NCBI GenBank assembly: GCA_026986775.1
Contig: JALSNX010000022.1
Coordinates: 1 to 64,000 of the forward strand
Length of the DNA stretch: 64,000 nt
Source of the DNA: Caldifarciminota bacterium
GTDB lineage: Bacteria; Hydrothermota; Hydrothermia; UBA1063; CAJXJZ01
Direction: 5' to 3'
The position numbers and the translations under genes are program-made. This document shows, in pieces, positions 1 to 10,300 of this stretch. The notes beneath the pieces are model-generated. The model had not been told where the DNA came from and searched no databases. It saw only the letters and a list, made by a program, of their open reading frames with translations. Each line of letters starts with the position of its first letter. Position 1 is the stretch's first letter.

Positions 1-46
1 TACCCTCCTTCTTCCTTTTGTTGCCTTTATTAGAAGAAGGAGGGTA
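1..46. repeat. Perfect 14-bp inverted repeat at the window edge
   Basis: Bases 1-14 are exactly reverse-complementary to 33-46, with an 18-nt loop between. The right arm is followed by the AT-rich stretch CTATATTTTA, so it could be the terminator of a gene left of the window, although the T tract is poor. No coding sequence is visible here. Confidence 0.55.
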
Positions 47-60
47 CTATATTTTACTCG

Positions 61-114
61 TTTCGTGTAGTTTTTATCATGAGCCAATGATATACCTTTC
101 GTGTAGATTTTTAA
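61..114. repeat. Imperfect direct repeat, 36-nt period
   Basis: TTTCGTGTAG followed by a T-rich run and GAG(G/C)CAA occurs at 61-70 and again at 97-106. Only two units are seen and the period is too short for a CRISPR array. It lies just upstream of the tRNA promoter. Function unknown. Confidence 0.5.
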
Positions 115-131
115 TGAGGCAACTCGGGCAC

Positions 132-160
132 TTGACAGTTTACCTTTTGTAGGATATAAT
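132..160 (+). promoter_or_regulatory. Sigma-70-type promoter of tRNA-fMet
   Basis: TTGACA (132-137) and TATAAT (155-160) are both perfect consensus hexamers with a 17-bp spacer. A second TATAAT follows at 161-166. Predicted transcription start is near 167, eight bases before the tRNA. This is the strongest promoter in the window. Confidence 0.9.
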
Positions 161-174
161 TATAATACTTACAA

Positions 175-248
<74 letters not shown>

Positions 249-264
249 TTTTTATTATGCACAC

Positions 265-293
265 TTGACTAAACTTTTTGTTTGCTGTATCTT
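265..293 (+). promoter_or_regulatory. Probable promoter for tRNA-Trp/rpmG/secE/nusG
   Basis: TTGACT (265-270) and TATCTT (288-293) are separated by 17 bp. The predicted start near 300 is just before tRNA-Trp. The -10 matches consensus at four of six positions. It would drive the tRNA and the following rpmG-secE-nusG set. Confidence 0.6.
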
Positions 294-307
294 TAGTGAA
301 CTCACAG

Positions 308-381
308 AGGCCTGTAGCTCAATTTGGGAGAGCACCGGACTCCAAATCCGGCGGTTGGGGGTTCAAATCCCTCCAGGCCTG
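308..381 (+). tRNA. tRNA-Trp (CCA)
   Basis: The seven-pair acceptor stem (308-314 with 374-380) is perfect. The anticodon CCA is at 342-344 in a CTCCAAA loop, and the discriminator is G381, the tryptophan identity base. CCA is not encoded. It is followed after 18 nt by rpmG, a linkage common in bacteria (tRNA-Trp-rpmG-secE-nusG). Confidence 0.96.
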
Positions 382-399
382 TAGACGAGGAGGAATAAT

Positions 400-552
400 A
401 TGAGGATTAAAATAGCTTTGCAATGTACGGAGTGTAAGCGGAAGAATTATATTACTTCTAAAAACAAGAAAAAGACAACGGGAAAGATAGAGCTTAAAAA
501 ATACTGTCCTCATTGTAGAAAGCATACAGTTCATAAAGAAGTGAAGCTGTAG
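400..552 (+). CDS. rpmG: 50S ribosomal protein L33
   Basis: A 50-aa basic protein beginning [14 protein letters not shown]9, C12, C36 and C39 form two CxxC pairs, so this is the zinc-binding (C+) form of bL33, a protein of the 50S subunit near the E site. The start ATG has the Shine-Dalgarno GAGGAGG at 387-393. It lies directly after tRNA-Trp and eight bases before secE. Length and motif order are normal for the family. Confidence 0.95.
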   Translation: MRIKIALQCTECKRKNYITSKNKKKTTGKIELKKYCPHCRKHTVHKEVKL

Positions 553-559
553 GTGTAGT

Positions 560-742
560 ATGAGTAAGATTGTTGAGTTTGTTAAAGAGTCTATTAATGA
601 GTTTAAAAAGATAACCTGGCCCACAAAAGAGGCGCTTGTAGGTGGAACTATTGGTGTTTTTCTTGTATCCGCCTTTTTTGTTCTTTATATGTGGGTCCTG
701 GATATTATTATTGCTAAAATAATACAGGCAATACTTGGGTAG
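560..742 (+). CDS. secE: Preprotein translocase subunit SecE
   Basis: A 60-aa protein with the SecE N-terminal amphipathic segment (FVKESINEFKKITWPTKEA) and one C-terminal membrane helix (about residues 30-55). This is the short single-span form of SecE, which clamps the SecY channel in the inner membrane. It sits between rpmG and nusG as in most bacteria; the partner SecY is encoded at 24464-25777. Confidence 0.96.
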   Translation: MSKIVEFVKESINEFKKITWPTKEALVGGTIGVFLVSAFFVLYMWVLDIIIAKIIQAILG

Positions 743-752
743 GTGAAACCGA

Positions 753-1319
753 ATGAGTGAAAAAGAAGCTCAGAAAGAGCAGAAAGGGAAGAAGTGGCTT
801 GTTTTCTGGACCTCAGGTGGTAGAGAGAGGCGTGCCAAAAAGTCTCTTGAAAAGGTCCTTGCAGAGAGGGGTCTGCTTGAACACGTTGAAATTCTTCTTC
901 CCATGCAGGTGTTGCCTAAGATAAGAAAGGGAAAGAGGGTCTTACTTGAGAAACCCATTTATGGTGGTTATATAATTATAGGTATAGAAAATGATGAGGA
1001 GCTTATACAGAAGGTTATTAAAGAGGTGACTTCAACAAATCTTGTGAAAGCTCTCATCGGTAAGGATTCTATTGTCTCTCTCACGGAGGAAGAGGTTAGG
1101 ACTATTAAGGATATGGAGGCTAAGGAGAGACAGAAGAAGGAAAAAGAGATACCATTTCTTGAAGGTGAGGTTGTCAGGATTGTTAATGGTCCTTTTGCTG
1201 ATTTTCAGGGTAAGGTTGCAGAGATATATCCTGATAAATTAAAATTAAAGGTACTTGTTGATATTTTCGGAAGAACCACGCCAGTGGTTCTTGACTTTTT
1301 AGAGGTTGAGAAGATTTAA
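753..1319 (+). CDS. nusG: Transcription elongation/antitermination factor NusG
   Basis: A 188-aa protein with an N-terminal NGN domain (about 12-115, starting KWLVFWTSGGRERRAKKSLE) that binds the RNA polymerase clamp. A C-terminal KOW domain (about 130-188; GEVVRIVNGPFADFQGKV) binds NusE/S10 or Rho. It lies 10 nt after secE and 12 nt before rplK, the usual order. Length is typical, with no large insert. Confidence 0.97.
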   Translation: MSEKEAQKEQKGKKWLVFWTSGGRERRAKKSLEKVLAERGLLEHVEILLPMQVLPKIRKGKRVLLEKPIYGGYIIIGIENDEELIQKVIKEVTSTNLVKALIGKDSIVSLTEEEVRTIKDMEAKERQKKEKEIPFLEGEVVRIVNGPFADFQGKVAEIYPDKLKLKVLVDIFGRTTPVVLDFLEVEKI

Positions 1320-1331
1320 AAGGAGGAAGCG

Positions 1332-1772
1332 ATGCCCCCTAAGAAAAAAGAAGTAATGGCGATAGTTAAATTACAGATACCGGCAGGTCAGGCAAATCCT
1401 GCACCTCCTGTTGGTCCAGCTCTTGGTCAGCATGGTGTGAATATCATGCAATTTGTCCAGCAGTTTAACGCAAAAACGAAGGGAATGGACCCTGATCTTA
1501 AAGTTCCGGTGGTTATTACAATATACAAGGACAGGAGTTTTGATTTTATTACCAAGACACCACCTGCGGCCGACCTTCTCAGAAAGGCTGCAAAAATAGC
1601 TAAAGGTTCAGGTGAGCCCAATAAGGTAAAGGTTGGTAAGGTCACAAAGAAGCAGGTTGAGGAGATTGCAAAATTGAAGATGCAGGACTTAAATGCTTAT
1701 GATATTGAGGCCGCAATGAGGATAATTGAAGGCACGGCAAGAAGTATGGGAATAGAAGTGGTGGAGGGTTAA
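1332..1772 (+). CDS. rplK: 50S ribosomal protein L11
   Basis: A 146-aa uL11. The N-terminal domain has the proline-rich switch ([20 protein letters not shown]) that contacts the thiostrepton loop of 23S rRNA and the GTPase factors. The C-terminal RNA-binding domain ends with [22 protein letters not shown]. The Shine-Dalgarno AAAGGAGG precedes the ATG. It is co-transcribed with rplA, which starts one base after its stop. Confidence 0.97.
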   Translation: MPPKKKEVMAIVKLQIPAGQANPAPPVGPALGQHGVNIMQFVQQFNAKTKGMDPDLKVPVVITIYKDRSFDFITKTPPAADLLRKAAKIAKGSGEPNKVKVGKVTKKQVEEIAKLKMQDLNAYDIEAAMRIIEGTARSMGIEVVEG

Positions 1773-1773
1773 A

Positions 1774-2481
1774 ATGGCAAAACACGGAAAAAGATATATT
1801 GCTTTACTGGAAAAGGTGGAAAAGAAAGAGTACCCGCTTGATGAGGCGGTGAAGAAGGTGAAAGAACTCAAAAGTGCTAAGTTTGATGAAACAGTTGAAG
1901 CGGCTGTAAGACTTGGTGTTGACCCGAGAAAAGCGGATCAAATGGTGAGAGGTGCGGTTGTTTTACCGCATGGCACCGGAAGAAAGGTTAAGGTGCTTGT
2001 TATTACAAGAGGTGAGGAAGAAAAAGAGGCAAAAGAGGCGGGTGCCGATTATGTTGGGTATAAAGATCTGTTGGAGAAGATAAAGGGTGGCTGGCTTGAC
2101 TTTGATGCTGTTGTTGCTACACCTGATGTTATGCCTGATGTTGCAAAATTGGGTAGAATTCTTGGGCCAAGAGGGCTTATGCCAAGTCCCAAAACAGGGA
2201 CCGTCACGAAAAATGTCGGAGAGGTTGTAAAGCAGCTGAAGAAGGGAAGGGTGGAATTCAGGGTTGATAAGACTGGAAATATTCACGTACCCATAGGAAA
2301 GGTTAGCTTTCCTGAAGAGCATCTCAAGGAGAATCTTCTGGCGCTGGTAGAGGAACTCCTCAACCTTAAGCCCAAGACTCACAAGGGAACTTATATAAAA
2401 AGTATACATCTCTCTCCCACAATGGGGCCTTCCGTTAAGGTTCATGTAAATAGTGTTTTGAACGAAATAGCCAAAAAGTGA
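1774..2481 (+). CDS. rplA: 50S ribosomal protein L1
   Basis: A 235-aa uL1 of normal length. The conserved block [20 protein letters not shown] lies near residues 125-145, and the terminal [10 protein letters not shown] segment is also conserved. It forms the L1 stalk that handles E-site tRNA and in many bacteria represses its own operon. Its stop overlaps the upstream GTG of the next reading frame, so rplA and rplJ are effectively fused in one transcript with no room for a classical L10 leader. Confidence 0.97.
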   Translation: MAKHGKRYIALLEKVEKKEYPLDEAVKKVKELKSAKFDETVEAAVRLGVDPRKADQMVRGAVVLPHGTGRKVKVLVITRGEEEKEAKEAGADYVGYKDLLEKIKGGWLDFDAVVATPDVMPDVAKLGRILGPRGLMPSPKTGTVTKNVGEVVKQLKKGRVEFRVDKTGNIHVPIGKVSFPEEHLKENLLALVEELLNLKPKTHKGTYIKSIHLSPTMGPSVKVHVNSVLNEIAKK

Positions 2482-2489
2482 GGTTGAAA

Positions 2490-3011
2490 ATGGTTAAGCA
2501 GTACAAAATTGATATGGTGAATGATATTAAGGAGAAACTGGAGAAGGCGGAAGGATTTTATCTTGCCGATTACACCGGGCTTACTGTTGCAGAGTTCTCT
2601 GAACTGAGAAGGAAGCTTCGTGAGGCTGAGTCCAGAATAGTTGTGACAAAGAATACGATGGCTGCTATAGCTCTTAAGGACCTTGGTAAGGAATCTATTG
2701 TTAAGTACTTGGAAGGTCCAAATGCGATAGTCTATGCTCATGGTGACCCTGTGCAGGCTCTCAAGACGGTTATTGATTTCTTTAAAGAGGTTAAAAAGGG
2801 AAGAGTAAAAGCCGGTGAGATTGATGGACAGATTGTTGAGGGGGAGGCACTTGAACAGATTGCAAAACTCCCTGGTAAGAAAGAACTTCAGGCACAGGTA
2901 GTTGGGGGGCTTAATTCCCTGCTTTATAGATTGGTTTATGCACTTAACTGGCCAATTTATTCACTTGCCAATGTTTTAGAACAAATAAGAAAAGAAAAAG
3001 AGGAGGCATAA
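2490..3011 (+). CDS. rplJ: 50S ribosomal protein L10
   Basis: A uL10 stalk-base protein of 173 aa from ATG 2490, beginning [20 protein letters not shown]. An in-frame GTG at 2478 exists, but GAGG at 2480-2483 is correctly spaced for 2490 and the family begins here. The C-terminal helices bind L7/L12 dimers. There is essentially no intergenic gap from rplA, so the usual L10 autoregulatory leader is not present upstream. Confidence 0.95.
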   Translation: MVKQYKIDMVNDIKEKLEKAEGFYLADYTGLTVAEFSELRRKLREAESRIVVTKNTMAAIALKDLGKESIVKYLEGPNAIVYAHGDPVQALKTVIDFFKEVKKGRVKAGEIDGQIVEGEALEQIAKLPGKKELQAQVVGGLNSLLYRLVYALNWPIYSLANVLEQIRKEKEEA

Positions 3012-3012
3012 A

Positions 3013-3402
3013 ATGTCAGAGAAAAAGAGTGTTGCCGAAATAGTCTCCATGATAGAGTCTCTTACAGTCCTTGAACTTTCTGAACTCATCAAGGAACTTG
3101 AGGAGAAGTTCGGTGTATCAGCCGCAGCACCGGTAGCAGTTGCAGCTATGCCAGCGGGCGGAGCAGGTCAGGCTCAGGAAGCAGAAGAAAAAACAGAATT
3201 TGATGTTGTCCTCGTTGATGCTGGTTCTCAGAGGATTAAGGTTCTCAAAGAGGTGAGAACAATTACGGGCCTTGGTCTCAAAGAGGCTAAGGAGCTTATA
3301 GACAGTCTTCCAAAGCCTGTAAAGGAAGGAGTGTCCAAGGAAGAAGCAGAGAAAATTAAGAAGACGCTTGAAGATCTCGGCGCCAAAGTAGAAATAAAAT
3401 AA
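3013..3402 (+). CDS. rplL: 50S ribosomal protein L7/L12
   Basis: A 129-aa bL12. It has an N-terminal dimerisation domain ([25 protein letters not shown]), an Ala/Gly-rich hinge (about 35-57) and a C-terminal factor-binding domain ([34 protein letters not shown] in two parts). It forms the mobile stalk that recruits EF-Tu, EF-G and IF2. A hairpin follows before rpoB, the usual place for adjusting stalk protein against polymerase expression. Confidence 0.97.
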   Translation: MSEKKSVAEIVSMIESLTVLELSELIKELEEKFGVSAAAPVAVAAMPAGGAGQAQEAEEKTEFDVVLVDAGSQRIKVLKEVRTITGLGLKEAKELIDSLPKPVKEGVSKEEAEKIKKTLEDLGAKVEIK

Positions 3403-3433
3403 CAGAAAAGCCCATTTGACGGTAAAATTCAAC

Positions 3434-3484
3434 AACATGCCCACAGTTAGGTGAAGACTGTGGGTGTGTTCTATTTTATTACTT
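3434..3484 (+). terminator. rplL-rpoB intercistronic hairpin (attenuator-like)
   Basis: Bases 3434-3447 pair with 3457-3470, including a perfect 8-bp core CCCACAGT/ACTGTGGG, extended by A-T, C-G and two G-U pairs, with a 9-nt loop. It is followed by the T-rich CTATTTTATTACTTTT. It resembles a leaky intrinsic terminator; a processing site is the alternative. Confidence 0.7.
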
Positions 3485-3509
3485 TTGTACACCGTAAGGA
3501 GGTGTAATT

Positions 3510-6500
3510 TTGATAAGTAAGATTAAACGTAAAGGTTATAAACCCGAAACGTATGAGATGCCCAACCTCCTCATTGTTCAGCTCGAGTCCTTTAAAGAGT
3601 TTCTTGCAGAGGACCTTGAGCCTGAACAAAGGGGAAAGAGGAGTCTTCATGGTGTCTTCAGGGAGAGCTTTCCCATTGAGGACGTGCATAAAAGGTACAT
3701 ACTGGAATATATAGATTACGAGGTTGGAAAGCCCAAATTCACTGTTAAGGAAGCCATTGAGAAGAGTCTCACATATTCAGTACCTCTGTGGGCTAATTTA
3801 CGGCTCCTCAAAAAAGATGAGGAGACCGGTGAGTTTAAAGAGCAGATTACACAAAAGGTATACATGTGCGAAGTTCCCTATATGACAGAAAGGGGAACTT
3901 TCATTATTAATGGAGTTGAAAGGGTTATAGTCAGCCAGTTACATCGCTCACCCGGTGTATATTTAACTATTGATACCAAGGGAATCCCCGCTTATAAAGC
4001 ACTTTTAGTTCCTTATAGGGGACCATGGGTTGAGTTTACCATAGATGGCTCCAAGAACTTTACTGTGACAGTATCCAAAAGAAGGAAGATACCCATAACG
4101 AGGCTTATAAGGGTTCTTGGTAAACTGGACGATAAAGGGAATCTGCGCGATGTTTCTATGTCAGAGGTCCTTAAAAAACTTATTGATTATAGAGAGATAG
4201 GGCTTGAGGAAGTTGCCAGACTCAGAGAAGAAAAACTTGAGGATAATAAGCCAAGATACATAGTGCTTGATGACATTATTGATAAAAATACGGGGGTGGT
4301 TGAAAAAGAGGCTCCATTTGAACTCGTGGAAATCACCCCTGAGCGTCTTAAAGAACTTGGTTATGAGAAAATTGCTGTTGGTGACCTGAAAGAGGAATCC
4401 TGTGATATCATTTATTCTACCTACAAGCAGGATAGAATCAAAGATGAGGATGGAGCAATTGGGAATGTTTACCGTACCCTTCGTTATACCCCGCCTCCAG
4501 AAGACAGAAAGGAAGCAGTTGAGTACATCAAAAGCGTTTTCTTTGATCCCAAGAGGTTTCTCCTTGGTGAGGTTGGTCGTTTTAAGATAAACATGAGGCT
4601 TGGGCTTAATATTGAACCCGAAGTTGATACACTTACAGAGGATGATCTTATTGCCATAGTTAAACATCTCATTGATTTTTACAGAGGGAAGGAAAAAGAG
4701 GATGACCTTGAAGACCTGTCCAACAGAAGAGTGAGACGCGTTGGTGAGCTTCTTTATGAACAGTTTAAGATTGCGTTTACAAGGCTTACAAGGGTGGTTC
4801 GTGAGAGAATGCTTCTTGATAGGGACCAGAATTTAACACCCAAAAAACTCGTAAACCCGAGACTTGTTACCTCAAGTCTTGTTGCGTATTTCACGAGTGA
4901 AAGGCTATCACAGTTCCTTGATCAGAATAATCCCCTTTCAGAACTTACCCATAAAAGGAGGCTCTCTGCACTTGGTAAGGGTGGACTTACAAGAGAGACG
5001 GCTGGATTTGAAGTAAGGGACGTACATCCGTCTCATTTTGGCCGTTTATGTCCTATTGAGACTCCTGAAGGGCAGAATATAGGACTTATTACCTCACTTA
5101 CCACTTATGCGAAGATAGATAGATACGGGTTCATAATCACGCCTCTCAGAAGGGTAAGAAACGGTGTTGTTATCTGGGATGAAGTTCTTGAGATGACAGC
5201 GCAGGAAGAAAGAGACTACAAAATTGCGCCTGCTGACACACCGGTTGACCCGAAAACAGGGAAGATACTTGTTGAGGATGTGTGGGTGAGGTATCAGGGG
5301 CAGTATCCCCTTGTTAAGGCAGAAGAGGTTGATTTTATTGATGTATCTCCCAGACAGCTTGTGTCTCCTTCTGCCTCATTAATTCCATTCCTTGCCCATG
5401 ACGACGCTAACAGGGCACTCATGGGATGTAACATGCAGAGGCAGGCGGTTCCCCTTCTTGAGCCTGAACCACCCATTGTGGGTACAGGAATGGAAACCAA
5501 GATTGCCTACGACTCCGGTGCTGTGGTGGTTGCAAGAAACTCCGGGATAGTCAAAGAAGTGGATGCTACAAGAATAGTAATTGAGCCGAAGACAAGAAAA
5601 AGGAAGCATTTCCTTGAGGAAGGTGTTGATATTTACGAACTTACGACATTTAAAAAGTCAAATCAGAATACTGTAATTCATCAAAGGCCCATAGTAAGAC
5701 CCGGACAGGAGGTCAAAAAGGGTGAGGTTATAGCGGACAGTTCTTCAACCCATATGGGAGAGCTATCCCTTGGTAAAAATCTCCTTGTGGCATTTTTACC
5801 CTGGTATGGCTATAACTTTGAGGACGCTATAATTCTTTCAGAGGACCTCTTGAAAAAGGATACATTTACCTCTATTCATATCCTTGAATTTGAAGTAGAA
5901 GTCAGAGAAACCAAGCTCGGTCCTGAGGAGGTTACAAGAGACCTGCCCAATGTCCCTCAGGAAGCCCTAAAAAATCTTGATGTTAATGGAATTGTTCGTA
6001 TTGGCACCCATGTAAAGCCCGATGATATTCTTGTTGGTAAGGTCAGTCCCAAAGGAGAAAAAGAGCTATCACCTGAGGAAAGGCTCATATACGCAATATT
6101 CTCGGAGCAGGCAAAAGAGGTAAGAGACACTTCAAAGAGGGTGCCGCCGAGTGTTGAAGGTGTTGTGGTGGATGTGGTTGTGCTTTCACGTAAGAAGGAT
6201 GACCCGCTTTCTTTGAGAATGATGAGAGAAAGAAAAAAGAGGGCGGAGGAAAGTGCAGATACCTTCAGAAGAACCCTGAAATCAAGACTTAAAGACGTTC
6301 TTGCAAAACTCCTTGATGGTGAGGAGGCTCAGTCTGATATAACAGGAAGGGCAAATAAGGTTATTTTTAGAAAAGGTGAGATAATAAAGGGTGAAGAACT
6401 TTACAAGCACGACCCCCTGAGACTCCATTTTGGTGAAAGAATAGTAAAAGACGATGAGAAAGAGGAGAAGATAAGGTTCTACATGGAAGAGGCTCGTAAG

Positions 6501-7310
6501 GTTGACCGTCAGATTAAGGAAAAACTTGATTATGAACTTCAGGAAATAGAAAGGGGTGATGAACTTCCTCTTGGAGTAAGGCAGCTTATCAAGGTTTATG
6601 TGGCCCAGAAGAGAAAACTGCAGGTTGGTGATAAACTCTCAGGAAGGCATGGAAACAAAGGTATAGTTGCCAAAATTGCTCCTGTTGAGGATATGCCGTT
6701 TCTTGATGATGGTACTCCTGTTGATATTGTTCTCAATCCCCTTGGTGTGCCTTCTCGTATGAATGTTGGACAGATTCTTGAGACAATTCTTGGTTGGGCA
6801 GGAAAAGAAAAGGGTATTTACTATGCAGTGCCTGTTTTTGAAGGTTTCACCATTGAGGATGTCCAGAAGGAACTTAAGAAGGCAGGTCTCCCTGAATCCG
6901 GTAAAACCAGACTCAGGGATGGAAAGACAGGTGAGTACTTTGATTCTGAGGTTACTGTCGGTTACATGTACATGATGAAACTTATCCATATGGTTGAAGA
7001 CAAGGTCCACGCAAGGGCTATAGGACCTTATTCCCTTATAACTCAGCAGCCGGTAGGCGGTAAAGCTCATTTTGGTGGGCAGAGATTTGGAGAGATGGAA
7101 GTCTGGGCACTTGAGGGCTATGGCGCAGCGTACACATTACAGGAAATGCTTACCTATAAGTCAGATGACGAGAAGGGAAGAAACAAACTCTATCAGGCTC
7201 TTATCAAGGGTGAAGAACCACCGGAACCCGGTATTCCTGCATCATTTGAGGTACTCATAAAGCATCTTAAAGGACTTGGTCTTGATGTAATTATTGAAAC
7301 AGAGGGGTAA
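3510..7310 (+). CDS. rpoB: DNA-directed RNA polymerase subunit beta
   Basis: A 1266-aa beta subunit of the core RNA polymerase. The rifampicin-pocket region around SERLSQFLDQNNPLSELTHK and the segment HPSHFGRLCPIETPEGQN are intact. The C-terminal GDKLSGRHGNKG and QPVGGKAHFGGQRFGEMEVWALE blocks are also present. The start is TTG at 3510, supported by AAGGAGGT at 3497-3504; no ATG fits. It is separated from rplL by the hairpin at 3434-3484 and from rpoC by four bases. The residue pattern is that of a rifampicin-sensitive enzyme, but sensitivity is inference. Confidence 0.98.
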   Translation: MISKIKRKGYKPETYEMPNLLIVQLESFKEFLAEDLEPEQRGKRSLHGVFRESFPIEDVHKRYILEYIDYEVGKPKFTVKEAIEKSLTYSVPLWANLRLLKKDEETGEFKEQITQKVYMCEVPYMTERGTFIINGVERVIVSQLHRSPGVYLTIDTKGIPAYKALLVPYRGPWVEFTIDGSKNFTVTVSKRRKIPITRLIRVLGKLDDKGNLRDVSMSEVLKKLIDYREIGLEEVARLREEKLEDNKPRYIVLDDIIDKNTGVVEKEAPFELVEITPERLKELGYEKIAVGDLKEESCDIIYSTYKQDRIKDEDGAIGNVYRTLRYTPPPEDRKEAVEYIKSVFFDPKRFLLGEVGRFKINMRLGLNIEPEVDTLTEDDLIAIVKHLIDFYRGKEKEDDLEDLSNRRVRRVGELLYEQFKIAFTRLTRVVRERMLLDRDQNLTPKKLVNPRLVTSSLVAYFTSERLSQFLDQNNPLSELTHKRRLSALGKGGLTRETAGFEVRDVHPSHFGRLCPIETPEGQNIGLITSLTTYAKIDRYGFIITPLRRVRNGVVIWDEVLEMTAQEERDYKIAPADTPVDPKTGKILVEDVWVRYQGQYPLVKAEEVDFIDVSPRQLVSPSASLIPFLAHDDANRALMGCNMQRQAVPLLEPEPPIVGTGMETKIAYDSGAVVVARNSGIVKEVDATRIVIEPKTRKRKHFLEEGVDIYELTTFKKSNQNTVIHQRPIVRPGQEVKKGEVIADSSSTHMGELSLGKNLLVAFLPWYGYNFEDAIILSEDLLKKDTFTSIHILEFEVEVRETKLGPEEVTRDLPNVPQEALKNLDVNGIVRIGTHVKPDDILVGKVSPKGEKELSPEERLIYAIFSEQAKEVRDTSKRVPPSVEGVVVDVVVLSRKKDDPLSLRMMRERKKRAEESADTFRRTLKSRLKDVLAKLLDGEEAQSDITGRANKVIFRKGEIIKGEELYKHDPLRLHFGERIVKDDEKEEKIRFYMEEARKVDRQIKEKLDYELQEIERGDELPLGVRQLIKVYVAQKRKLQVGDKLSGRHGNKGIVAKIAPVEDMPFLDDGTPVDIVLNPLGVPSRMNVGQILETILGWAGKEKGIYYAVPVFEGFTIEDVQKELKKAGLPESGKTRLRDGKTGEYFDSEVTVGYMYMMKLIHMVEDKVHARAIGPYSLITQQPVGGKAHFGGQRFGEMEVWALEGYGAAYTLQEMLTYKSDDEKGRNKLYQALIKGEEPPEPGIPASFEVLIKHLKGLGLDVIIETEG

Positions 7311-7314
7311 TTTA

Positions 7315-10300
7315 ATGGCAAATATTAAAACCGATCCAAAAGACATCGTAGCAATTGGGCTCAAACTGGCTTCCCCGGAAATCATAAGGAGCTGGTCATA
7401 CGGGGAAGTCAAGAAAGCAGAAACCATAAACTACAGAACTCAGAAACCTGAAAGGGATGGACTTTTCTGTGAGAGGATTTTCGGGCCCGTTAAAGACTAC
7501 GAGTGTGCCTGTGGAAAGTACAGAGGTAAAAGATATAAGGGAATTATATGTGACAGGTGTGGGGTGGAGGTAACCACGTCTCACGTAAGAAGAGAAAGGA
7601 TGGGGCATATTGAGCTTGAGGTGCCTGTAGCGCATATATGGTATTACAAAGTTCCACCCTCAATTATGGGAACACTGCTTGACCTTACAATAAGGGAGCT
7701 TGAACAGGTTCTCTACTACGATGCCTATATAGTCACAGACCCGGGCACGTTTCAGGATGAGCTTCGGGTGGGGCAGGTTCTTACTGAAAAAGAGTATCAG
7801 GAGTATATGGAGAGGGTTCGTGAGGGTAAAAACCTGTACTTTGAGGCGGATATGGGGGCAAAGCCCATAGAAAAGATTCTCAAATCATTGAATCTTGAAA
7901 AACTTTCAGCAGAGTTAAAGGCAAAAATTAAAACCGAAAAATCTCTCTTTATAAAGAGTAAACTTCTGAAGAAGATTCGCATAGTTGAAGCATTTTTGAA
8001 TTCAGGTAACAGACCGGAATGGATGATTCTCAATGTAATACCTGTGATACCTCCAGATTTAAGACCTCTTGTTCCACTTGAGGGTGGAAGATTTGCAACC
8101 AGTGACCTTAATAATCTCTATAGAAGGGTGATTACAAGGAATAACCGTCTGAAAAATCTCAAGGCACTCCATGCTCCGCAGATAATACTCAGAAATGAGA
8201 TGCGAATGCTTCAGGAGGCAGTTGACGCATTACTTGATAACTCAAGACGCCGCAGACCTGTGACAGGTAGGGGTGGAAGAAAACTCAAGTCTCTTTCTGA
8301 TGCCTTAAGAGGTAAGAAAGGACTTTTGAGAAGGAACCTCCTTGGTAAGCGTGTTGACTATTCCGGACGTTCTGTGATTGTTGTTGGTCCTGAGCTCAAG
8401 CTAAATCAGGTAGGGCTTCCCAAGGAGATGGTTATAGAGCTCTTTAAGCCCATGGTTGAGCATAAGCTTGAGGAGTCAGGTGTTGCAGATTCAATCAGAC
8501 AGGCAAGGAAATTACTACAGGAAAAAGATGAGAGAGTATGGAGACTGCTTGAAGAGGTAACAAGGCAGCATCCCGTACTTTTAAACAGAGCTCCGACTCT
8601 TCACAGGGTTTCAATCCAGGCATTTGAGCCTGTCCTTGTAGAGGGTAAAGCCATTAGACTTCATCCCCTTGTCTGTACTGCTTATAATGCAGACTTTGAT
8701 GGTGACCAGATGGCAGTCTATGTCCCTACATCTCTTGAAGCACAGACAGAATCACAGACCCTTATGCTTGCACCGAACAACATTCTCTCACCCGCCAATG
8801 GTAAACCTCTTGCAGCACCAACCAAGGATATGGTTATAGGATTAAACTATCTTACTAAAGTGAAAGATGGTGCAAAGGGAGAGGGGAGGTATTTCTCTTC
8901 GTCTGAAGAGGTACTCATGGCGCTCAATGAGGGTGCAGTTGATTTGCATGCAAAGATTAAGTTTCTCTGGAAGGGTGAAATTATAGACACCACACCGGGG
9001 CGTGTGGTATTTAATGAGATAGTGCCTGAGGGGATGAGGTTTTACAATAAAGAGCTTGAGAAGAAATCTTTACAGCAGATTACTGCAGAATCGTATAAGA
9101 GATTTGGTATAAAGACCACTGCTATTTTCCTTGATGATATGAAAAATCTGGGATTTCTTTATGCTACCTTATCAGGTGTAACCTTTGGTATTGATGACCT
9201 CATAGTGCCTGAAGACAAAAAAGAGATTATTGAGGAGGCTCTTGAGGAAATTGCAAGGGTTGAAAGAGCCTTCAAGAAGCAGATGATTTCTCGTGTTGAG
9301 AGGTATCAGAAGATTCTTGACGTGTGGACCAGAGCGGCAGATGAGATTAAGGATAGAATGATGGAGGAAATGGCCAGAGATAAACAGGGTTTCAATCCAA
9401 TTTACATGATGGTTAATTCAGGTGCTCGTGGTAATGTTGACCAGGTAAAGCAGCTGGCTGGAATGAGAGGACTCATGGCAAGACCCAAAAAATCAGGTGA
9501 AACTCTTGGAGAACTCATTGAGACACCGATTATCTCTAATTTTAAGGATGGCCTTAAGGTTCTGGAGTACTTTATATCCACACATGGAGCACGTAAGGGA
9601 CTTTCCGATACAGCATTAAAGACTGCAGATGCAGGACATCTTACAAGAAGGCTGGTGGATGTTGCCCAGTCTGTTGTTATAACAGAGGAAGATTGTGGTA
9701 CCATAACAGGTAGAAAGATAACTGCTCTCAAAGATGGAGAAACAATTGTTGAGCCTTTGAGCGAAAGAATAGTGGGAAGGGTCGCTCTTGATGATATAGA
9801 ACATCCGGATACAGGTGAGATTATAGTAGAGGAGGGTCAGGAGATTACAGAGGAGGCTGCAAAGAAAATAGAGGAGGCAGGAATAGAAGAGGTGTATGTG
9901 CGTTCAGTTCTTCACTGTGAGGCAAAACGTGGCGTATGTGCAAAATGCTATGGAAGGAACCTTGCCACTGGAAGGATGGTGGAAATTGGTGAGGCTGTTG
10001 GAGTTATAGCAGCACAGTCTATTGGAGAACCGGGAACACAGTTAACACTGAGAACGTTCCATACGGGGGGTGCCGCAGAAAGAATTGCAGAGGAATCAAG
10101 GGTTTCAGCGCCTTTTGATGGGACGATTGAATTCGTGTCATTAGAGGTTGCTCCAAAGGGCGGTAAAGGTAAAGGCAAAAGGTATATAGCGCTATCTAAG
10201 AGGGGTAAGATTATTCTTACATCTCTGGATGGAAAGAGGAAGAAGACCTATCATGTAGAGTATGGTTCTACAATTTATTTCGGCTCTGGCGATAAGGTTA

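Noticed and set aside
61..114. CRISPR array
   Set aside because: Only two repeat units with a 36-nt period, too short for repeat plus spacer, and no cas genes in the window.
319..624. 101-aa minus-strand ORF over tRNA-Trp and rpmG
   Set aside because: It is antisense to a clear tRNA and to a well-supported rpmG, and has no family features.
1963..2445. 160-aa minus-strand ORF antisense to rplA
   Set aside because: rplA is fully conserved on the + strand; the antisense frame is a by-product of codon bias, with no promoter or ribosome-binding site.
3416..3444. Promoter for rpoB from TTGACG in the rplL-rpoB gap
   Set aside because: No acceptable -10 element 16-18 bp downstream; the hairpin explains the region better.
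4161..4667. 168-aa minus-strand ORF inside rpoB
   Set aside because: Antisense shadow; the rpoB frame is continuous and conserved across it.
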